Below are positions 1 to 5,552 of a stretch of DNA of 10,615 nucleotides, in pieces. The translations under genes and the position numbers were made by a program. The stretch spans positions 1-10,615 of the forward strand of contig JANBQC010000792.1 of the NCBI GenBank assembly GCA_027576995.1, in the 5' to 3' direction. This DNA comes from Dimargaris cristalligena. Its lineage: Eukaryota > Kickxellomycota > Dimargaritomycetes > Dimargaritales > Dimargaritaceae. Below the pieces are notes generated by a model. It was given only the letters and a program-made list of their open reading frames with translations, had not been told where the DNA came from and did not search any database. The first letter of the stretch is position 1, and every line of letters begins with the position of its first letter.

Positions 1-20
1 TAACTGTCTATTGTTGGTAT

Positions 21-50
21 GACAGAGGAGACTGGGGGACTAATTGTCGC
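21..50 (+). mobile_element. Possible polypurine tract plus LTR start of an older element
   Basis: A purine-rich run (21-39, interrupted by a few pyrimidines) ends in GGGGGACTAAT and is followed directly by TGTCGC at 45. This is how the 3' end of a Ty3/Gypsy internal region meets its 3' LTR. The same six bases start the intact solo LTR 33 bp further on. The reading is that the solo LTR inserted close to the left end of an older, related LTR. The evidence is short and the older LTR's right end was not found. Confidence 0.35.
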
Positions 51-72
51 TAGACTCCAAAGATAAAATATA

Positions 73-77
73 TTATA
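73..77. repeat. Target-site duplication TTATA, left copy
   Basis: This 5-bp sequence abuts the left end of the solo LTR and is identical to 642-646 at its right end. Ty3/Gypsy and Copia integrases commonly generate 4-6 bp duplications. Confidence 0.82.
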
Positions 78-357
78 TGTCGCCCCTCCTAATCCGTCCT
101 AATCCAACCGATATGACCGCCATCATATCAGGCCGTATAGCGCCATAGTACCCCCCGGCCCTAACCAGGCCGAACATCATTGATAGCCCCTTAACCGGCC
201 CGGCCTCCCGGAGTTCGCACTAATCACTCGTAGGTGATCCTAGTGTCTTCCAGTTCCCATGGAAGCCCCGCTCACTGAGGGCCAGCCGGTTCCACCTTAT
301 TGTTAGCCATTATGTAGTTCCCCCTTCAGGACCTCCCCTTTGGAGGCATCCTCAGCG

Positions 358-368
358 TATATATAACC
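358..368 (+). promoter_or_regulatory. LTR TATA box with adjacent hairpin
   Basis: An alternating TATATATATAA run lies 280 bp into the solo LTR and would be the U3 promoter. It overlaps a hairpin: AACCGG (367-372) pairs with CCGGTT (387-392), and TCCC (375-378) pairs with GGGA (383-386) around a CTTT loop. A transcript starting about 30 nt downstream would begin near this structure. Promoter activity is inferred from position and sequence only. Confidence 0.6.
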
Positions 369-427
369 GGGCTCCCCTTTGGGACCGGTTAGCACCTTAG
401 CTTATTCTTACCCCCGTAGTTTACCCC

Positions 428-433
428 AATAAA
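428..433 (+). terminator. LTR polyadenylation signal AATAAA
   Basis: AATAAA lies about 60 bp downstream of the LTR TATA box, fitting the R-region poly(A) signal of an LTR retrotransposon on the + strand. Confidence 0.5.
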
Positions 434-641
434 CTCTATATACGCTCACCCCCTAGTACTGACCAGTAAGTGTGCATCTAGTGCACGGACCTCGCCTACG
501 TCCTACGCTTGCTTTATTCGGTTAGTCTTGTCGCCACCCCTAACACTAGTAGCCCGCTTGGCCGTGTCCAACGCCCCGCCTACTGTTAGAAGCCTATCCC
601 CGAGACTCTTGACGGACTAAGAGTGGTTAACCCGGGCGACA

Positions 642-646
642 TTATA
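642..646. repeat. Target-site duplication TTATA, right copy
   Basis: This is the partner of the TTATA at 73-77 and immediately follows the terminal CA of the solo LTR. Confidence 0.82.
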
Positions 647-1014
647 CGTAATAAATACAAACGGAGCATGTGGAGGTAAAGGGATGCCATTTCTTGGGTA
701 GACGGTGTCAAATTAAGACTTGTTATCACTTTAACACTCGTAGGTGAACACACTTGTACCCTGACGCATACTGAAGCAAGATAGCATATTTATTAAAGCG
801 GTATGGGTGTGGAACTGGGAAAACTACAAACGGCAGGGTGTTTTATGGTAGGCATTTTTGGTCCAGGTGATATTTCAGCAAATTGTAGTGTTTGAGTTGC
901 TTGGGAAGAATTTCATTGGTGCGTGTTTAAACAGGCGTCCGAGGATTTGGGGAGCCCAGACCTTGGCGGATGCGAGCTAAGAAGCCTATTCCACGTCATC
1001 GTCACGGGCTATAT
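642..1014. other. Flank between the solo LTR and the first gene candidate
   Basis: No gene is supported here. On the minus strand an AATAAA (789-794) lies about 220 nt beyond the stop of the 1015-1484 gene candidate and could serve as its poly(A) signal. CACTCGTAGGTGA at 735-747 repeats 225-237 inside the solo LTR. On the minus strand a stretch at about 913-971 also reads as protein in two frames and could be a further exon of the gene candidate. That would require an intron of only about 42 nt, far shorter than any other in this window. Confidence 0.4.
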
Positions 1015-1484
1015 TTACCCATCATCTTGGTCCGGCTGACTGTCGTCGCTCTTCAATCCCTGGACAGACATGTTTCCAAACACTGTGGTGAGTGTATCAG
1101 CTGGGGCTGGCCACGATGGCTGAGCTGGTGGGGAAACATGGTTCGAAATAGAACGAGTAACAGGAATTAGGGGTACTAGTTGGGCGAATCGAAAACTGCA
1201 CATCGGTCTAAAGCGCGCAGTATTGGGTGTATTTATAGGTTGGGCGCCTTGATTTCTGGCAGTGCCTGGTGTCATTGGTGAGACTAGGAAAGCACATGGA
1301 AGTGATAAGGAATAATACGGGATTAGAACAGGCAAAATACTTAGTCATTTTCGATAGTTAAGGATTCGTTAGCTTCAGTGGGAAGGCTGACCGATTACTT
1401 ACCTCCGGATTGCCCGCTCTGGTTATCCTGCAGACCGTTGCCATTGGATCCACTATAAAAGGAATACCTAGTATAGTCAGACAT
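1015..1484 (-). CDS. Unrecognised small protein, probable two-exon gene
   Basis: I do not recognise the product. Exon 1 (1484 down to 1403) starts at an ATG in a strong eukaryotic context, CCACCATGT. It encodes 27 residues beginning MSDYTRYSFYSG, then SNGNGLQDNQSGQSG, and stops in phase 1 at a consensus GTAAGT donor (1402-1397). A TTTCCTAG acceptor ending at 1284 rejoins the frame, and exon 2 (1283-1015) reads on to TAA, giving about 116 aa (intron 119 nt). A second acceptor, CCACCAG ending at 1125, keeps the same frame and would give only about 63 aa (intron 278 nt). The predicted protein is Ser/Asn/Gly/Gln-rich at the N-terminus, Pro-rich in the middle and acidic at the end (SDDSQPDQDDG); it looks disordered. 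A pyrimidine-rich leader and CCCCT repeats lie upstream. The matching phase, donor and start context support a gene; no homology is claimed. The 3' end may continue into another exon. Confidence 0.45.
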
Positions 1485-1557
1485 GGTGGGAAGTTGAGAA
1501 GGTAAATGCTGGCTAGTGAGTGTCGTGGGTCAAAGGCTGAAAGTATAAATGTGTTTT

Positions 1558-1575
1558 GGGGATAGGGGATAGGGG
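1558..1575 (-). promoter_or_regulatory. Tandem CCCCTAT repeats (STRE-like)
   Basis: Read on the minus strand, this is CCCCTATCCCCTATCCCC, lying about 75-90 nt upstream of the ATG at 1484. CCCCT is the stress-response element bound by Msn2/4-type zinc-finger factors in budding yeast. On the plus strand it is three GGGG runs spaced by ATA, which could also form a G-quadruplex with the nearby GG. The position supports a promoter role for the minus-strand gene candidate; function is inferred. Confidence 0.35.
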
Positions 1576-3377
1576 CGTTGGTATAAAAACGATGAGTGGA
1601 TGCTGTAGAAGTTTGATAGGGGGGCGGATTTCCTGTATTTAAATCAAATTAACATCACCGTCTTGGTCTCGTCGGTTTTTCAAATATACAGGTATTTTAG
1701 CAGAAGATTGTGTGGTACTGGCGAGATATTGTAATATAATCCACGTATGTGGTTAGGTATTCGGAAGAGAGGCTGTCCTTACAAAAGTCGTTAAAAAGCC
1801 AAGCATAGGCATGCGGACCAACATCTGTTTTGGTTATATTGGACTTTTGCGATATGTCATTGGATTTCGCGGCTAGAATCCCGTGCAATTTTGTTTAGTA
1901 AATAATCCATGGGTATGGAATTGCTGATAACTGTGCATTGGTAGGGTGAGCACGCAGTCCTTTGGCGTAGTGACGAGGTGACTAACAGTTACAGTTCCCA
2001 CCCAGCTAAGAAGTTTATCCTGACCCATTCCTCACTTACTACATCAAATATAAAGATGAAATCGTGTTTTGGATATGATAGACCTCACTGTGAAATGTCG
2101 CCTGGAAATGTGCCGTACTTTTTCTGGACAAGCCTTAACGGAATTCTAATCAATCTGGGTCTGGCTGTTTGAAACTCCATCGAAAATATGTAGTACCAAG
2201 TCATGGCCAGCATGATTGTGGGGCCGACGAATTAACACCGAACCTACATTATATTCGTATTGATATCGCAATTAACCGAAAGCTCCATCGAAGACACTGC
2301 GCCTGGGAAGACCAAGCAAGCTTAGTGCTACAGCTTAGAAATATAGTAGTCCCCCAAGGGGAAGCCAAGGCTCGACATGATAGTGTTGATTAGATGAGTT
2401 TTGGTCATTTAAACGCCATGGACACAATGCAGCTAATGGATGAGTTGGTTCCCTTAGCCGATGTGTGGGAAGAGCGACACGGCAGTTCAGGGCTAAAGTT
2501 GGCGAATAAGTAACTTGGTCCAATCTTTGGAGGGCTCATTTTCGCTTAAAGGAAAACCCTAAGACCGGGATATATCCATATGAGCTTGGGCTAATAAAAT
2601 GGCGGGGGCCATATCTCGCTAGGCAGCATTCATTTTCTTAACTTTCTAGCCTTATTAGAACCGAACTGTACAAACTAGTAATAATCTAATATACTGCGTA
2701 GGATAATAATCAGTTTCATTGTCCACTCGTGGATGGTGTTAGTCCTCTGGGGGTCTGATGCATAGGCCTGGAATATACTGCAATGGTAGATTATCAAAAT
2801 ACGCCAACTATATAAGTCGGGACATGTGCTATTTATGACACATTTGGTGGTTGTCATCAGTCTGTATACATGAAAAGGTTATACTAAAATCAGCCGGGAA
2901 AATGTCAATGAAAGCAGTTTGATTGGAAACAAAATAAAACATTATGAGTATTCACGTGGTTACCAATGCAATCAACCGCAACCTATTCAAGAGGCTTACC
3001 AAAGAATGGGGCCACTGAGGCCATACTCCACTGACTAGCATTCAAAATGAACTCCGATATTTAACATATTAGTGCAGCCCTTTCAACAGACCAACTCGGT
3101 GCTTTCCATCAAATCAAACAAAGGACTGTATTCCAATTCCATACATCATTCATACGGCCATAGTGCGATTATTAAGATATTATGAACATTAAAACCAAAA
3201 GACCAATTAATGGCCCATATTCTTCCCTGACTGCAAGGAGTTTCTATATAGCCGCATATTCCTTATCTATTCATCAAATAGTATTTAAGATATATAAAAG
3301 AAATTGCCCTCCATTAAATCAAACCATTTAACCTGTAAATTGACAGTCACTACCCAGGTATGGACTATAAGGTGGCT
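1576..3377. other. Gene-poor stretch, no supported gene
   Basis: I found no gene, tRNA or recognisable transposon coding region on either strand. The open frames here start at TTG or GTG or are short, as expected by chance. The best non-random hints are weak. One plus-strand frame is open from 2139 to 2513 apart from a single TAG at 2391-2393, and another is open for about 56 codons from 2874. The part from about 2880 to 3345 is conspicuously poor in G on the plus strand. Confidence 0.5.
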
Positions 3378-3444
3378 GGTACTATTGGTCGGCCCCGGTT
3401 AGCCTCAGAGAGGAGGGTATCGGGGCCGGCAGTGGTGCAGTACC
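3378..3444. repeat. Imperfect inverted repeat, strongly foldable
   Basis: Three nested stems can form. The outer stem pairs GGTACT (3378-3383) with AGTACC (3439-3444). The main stem pairs about 12 bp at 3388-3399 with 3419-3430, with a GGCCCCG/CGGGGCC core and two G-T wobbles. An inner stem pairs CCTC (3403-3406) with GAGG (3410-3413). No tRNA features such as a B-box or anticodon arm were seen, and there is no adjacent gene. It could be a structured RNA, a regulatory cruciform or a remnant of a small inverted-repeat element. Confidence 0.5.
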
Positions 3445-4839
3445 TCCCCAGAATAAGGGAAGGATCACTGGCTTTACCCTGTTGAGGGTGAATACCGAAT
3501 TTGTTATTCTTCATTGCTGCAGGAAATGACCTGTTTATTTTGGCGTGGGCGATGCCGGTAATAAAGAGGGAGATTCGCCTTGGTACGGCAGTTTAAGGAG
3601 GGGCGCAAAAATGAAGAGGTAAACCTTTGGGGGCGCTTTACGTACAATAATATAAGTGAGGTATTTAAAGGTACCTTCTACTGTAGAACATGACAACGCG
3701 GTATGGAAGCTACACTTAGACCAAACAACAATCTATAAGGGCCTCATCATGGGGCATTCAGATACAGCTCTCTTCTCATACATTATGAACTTACTATATT
3801 TTCGAGAACTGCATCAGGTTCAATGTTTGTATTTATATCACCCCACTGGCTGTGCGAAATTTGCCTAATTAATTGGGTGAGCGATCTCGACTGCGTATCA
3901 GGCAAAGTACAATGGGCTCGGGTTTAGAGTATGATTTAGCAGCCCCGTCCATCACTAAAGCTAACCCTAACAGGGTGCTAGTGCCGACTCACAATCTCTA
4001 TCATCGATTATTCGAACTAGGCGTCTCAGTTTCGGTGCCTACATTCTGCGACACTCGCCCTTCTACGCCATGCGACCCTGAGTCGCTGGTTAGATGTCTA
4101 GAATGCGATTGCCATTTTTCTGGCAGTAGATGACCCTATTTAGAACATATCCCTCGAAGGCGTATTGTGAATAAGACGTAGGATATTAGTGACCCCTTGA
4201 TTCGAGCTTCTGGAATCGTATTAAAAGAAAAAAGAAGAAATGTACGGGTTGGATTTAACTCGCGTGGCTTGTACTACTTCTTTCGCATCCATACAAAATG
4301 GGTTTCGTAGGCCTCGTGCAGTCTTTAATTTATCCTCGTAGGGAATTCGATATCAGCAGCGACTACGCAGGCTCTGAGGAGCAGATAATATACAGTAATT
4401 TAAGCCATATTCCTAAGTTAAAGGTTAGGGGGTTCTTTAGATATGCAGGATCACCGGCAGAAATAACGTGCGCAGTCCAGTTAGCACTCTAGGAATCAAT
4501 GAACCCAGACTATTATGTATTAATCTACGCCAACAATGGGTGTATTTCCTAAAGTGCCCTTTTGATCGTTCACTATACAATAGTCTCAACATTATTAAGA
4601 GAGTTGGGGAAGTGGTACATTGGCTTGCATTTACGCGGCGACCCCTGTGCCAGCCCAGTATACCTGTCGAACAGTATAGAAAGCTCGCCAATTTATTGAT
4701 ATAGTGATGATTATTGGTTATAGGGTAAGGTGCAAAAGTAGATTATGTGGCTCGAGAGAAACGAGGTTGCAATGACATTTGACGAGCGTATTGACGAGGG
4801 TAGAATGGGAGCTGAGCTCCAAAGGGGATGGACGAATAA
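3445..4839. other. Gene-poor stretch downstream of the Gly-His peptide gene
   Basis: No gene is supported. The only ATG-started frame worth naming is 4298-4492 on the plus strand (64 codons, A at -3, pyrimidine-rich leader); its product resembles nothing I know and its length is within chance expectation. An AATAAA on the minus strand (4692-4697) may be the poly(A) signal of the Gly-His peptide gene that ends at 4840. Confidence 0.45.
4692..4697 (-). terminator. Possible poly(A) signal of the Gly-His peptide gene
   Basis: AATAAA on the minus strand lies about 145 nt beyond the stop codon at 4840. It is the first exact match I saw in that direction. Confidence 0.35.
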
Positions 4840-5100
4840 TTACCAACGGCCGTGTCCGTGTCCATGGCCGTGTCCGTGTCCATGGCCGTGTCCGTGACCA
4901 TGTCGGCGATGGTGTCCGTGTCCGTGCCCATGGCCATGCCCGTGTCCATCGCCGTGACCGTGGCCTCCGCCAAAGTTATCGGGGCTACGCTTTTCGAGTT
5001 GGTGCTCATTCGGGGAACCCTCCGGAACGACGGCCGGAGAAGCCATTACCCCAATAGCCGAGGCCGAAGCGACGAGAAGGAGAAACGCAAGAGATCGCAT
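4840..5100 (-). CDS. Secreted Gly-His-repeat peptide precursor with Kex2 site
   Basis: The 86-residue product opens with a classical signal peptide (MRSLAFLLLVASASA, cleavage likely after Ala15 or Ala20). A short pro-region follows, ending in Leu-Glu-Lys-Arg (35-38), a typical Kex2 cleavage site. The rest (39-86) starts SPDNFGGG and is then nearly all Gly-His dipeptides: 18 His between residues 47 and 83, interrupted once by Asp54-like spacing and once by His-His-Arg-Arg (63-66), ending Arg-Trp. The Arg-Arg pair could be a second, weaker processing site splitting it into two peptides. The start is the ATG at 5100; the frame stays open three codons further but only to a TTG. Dense alternating His is expected to bind Zn, Cu or Ni, so metal capture or buffering outside the cell is a reasonable inference, but no named family is claimed. 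A TATAAATA box lies upstream. A weak GTAATT donor overlaps the stop, so a further exon cannot be excluded. Confidence 0.82.
   Translation of the reverse strand: MRSLAFLLLVASASAIGVMASPAVVPEGSPNEHQLEKRSPDNFGGGHGHGDGHGHGHGHGHGHHRRHGHGHGHGHGHGHGHGHGRW
4848..4901. repeat. 18-bp tandem repeat coding for Gly-His units
   Basis: There are three head-to-tail copies of GGCCGTGTCCGTGTCCAT on the plus strand (4848-4865, 4866-4883, 4884-4901), the third with a single T-to-A change. More degenerate 6-bp-phased copies continue to about 4964. On the minus strand each unit encodes three Gly-His pairs. The array keeps frames open on both strands, which explains the overlapping long shadow frames here. Near-identity of the first units suggests recent unit duplication. 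Confidence 0.85.
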
Positions 5101-5254
5101 ACTGAGCAATTGTTAAGGGGGTTGCGACAGGTTTTGCAGTAGTTATATGAGTAAGTAGTTATTAAGTAGCCGCACAGTATTGGTAAGGTTGTTTAGTGGT
5201 AATATTGTGATGTGAAAAGGGTACAGAAACAATTATACTGCTTCTCTTGTCCCG

Positions 5255-5262
5255 TATTTATA
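5255..5262 (-). promoter_or_regulatory. TATA box of the Gly-His peptide gene
   Basis: The minus strand reads TATAAATA, a canonical TATA box about 155 nt upstream of the ATG at 5100. This would give a 5' leader of roughly 120 nt. Confidence 0.5.
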
Positions 5263-5507
5263 CAGTTCATCCCCGATATCTTCTTGGAAACATTAGGGGA
5301 ATTATCAATAATTATGACATGAGGTTTTATTGGTACTACACAGCGCACTGCTACTCTTGAGAGGTCGTTTGATACAGCCATGATACCAAAAGTAGAATCG
5401 AGGGCCTGCGAATCAAAGGCAGTTCAGAGGCGTATGAGCTAACTTGATCTTTTCAACAGTCACGAGGGCCACATTTAACGGATAGCTGGCATGAGGGTGT
5501 TTGCCGG

Positions 5508-5513
5508 TTTATT
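5508..5513 (-). terminator. Poly(A) signal of the D-amino-acid oxidase gene
   Basis: AATAAA on the minus strand lies about 40 nt after the TAG stop at 5553-5555, a normal distance for 3'-end processing. Confidence 0.55.
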
Positions 5514-5552
5514 TGATCGGGTATGAACCCCTTGTCGGATTTTTCTTTGACA

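Larger units (their letters stand above)
78..641 (+). mobile_element. Solo LTR of an LTR retrotransposon (probably Ty3/Gypsy type)
   Basis: The element begins TGTCGCCC (78-85) and ends GGGCGACA (634-641), a perfect 8-bp terminal inverted repeat with the TG...CA ends typical of LTRs. It is flanked on both sides by the 5-bp direct repeat TTATA (73-77 and 642-646), the expected integrase target-site duplication. At 564 bp with no internal coding region, it is best read as a solo LTR left by recombination between the two LTRs of a full element. Inside it, in + orientation, are a long TATA box (358-368) and an AATAAA signal (428-433), placed as expected for U3-R-U5 order. The intact ends and duplication suggest a fairly recent insertion. 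The superfamily assignment is inference, because no polyprotein is present. Confidence 0.86.

Noticed and set aside
45..641. Taking the LTR start at 45 instead of 78
   Set aside because: Starting at 45 gives only a 6-bp inverted repeat and no target-site duplication; starting at 78 gives 8 bp plus TTATA on both sides.
1139..1150. GGTTCGAAATAG resembling a tRNA B-box
   Set aside because: It lacks the following CC of a B-box, and no cloverleaf or A-box lies upstream; it also falls in the 1015-1484 gene candidate.
3656..4133. Consecutive plus-strand frames that might be a decayed retroelement ORF
   Set aside because: They start at GTG or TTG, lie in different frames, and contain no reverse-transcriptase, integrase or zinc-knuckle motif.
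4298..4492. ATG-started 64-codon plus-strand frame with pyrimidine-rich leader
   Set aside because: No recognisable domain, no supporting splice sites, and length within chance expectation.
4743..5009. Long minus-strand frame overlapping the Gly-His gene in another frame, rich in Met-Asp-Thr
   Set aside because: It is a by-product of the 6-bp-phased repeat, which stays open in several frames; no ATG-signal-peptide logic and no plausible protein.
5101..5109. Three-codon N-terminal extension of the Gly-His precursor
   Set aside because: It would begin at TTG; the ATG at 5100 is a normal start and gives a clean signal peptide.
4852..5142. Plus-strand frames through the same repeat (Val-Ser-Met-Ala or Gly-Arg-Val-Arg repeats)
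   Set aside because: These are antisense shadows of the Gly-His coding repeat, whose own frame has a signal peptide and Kex2 site.
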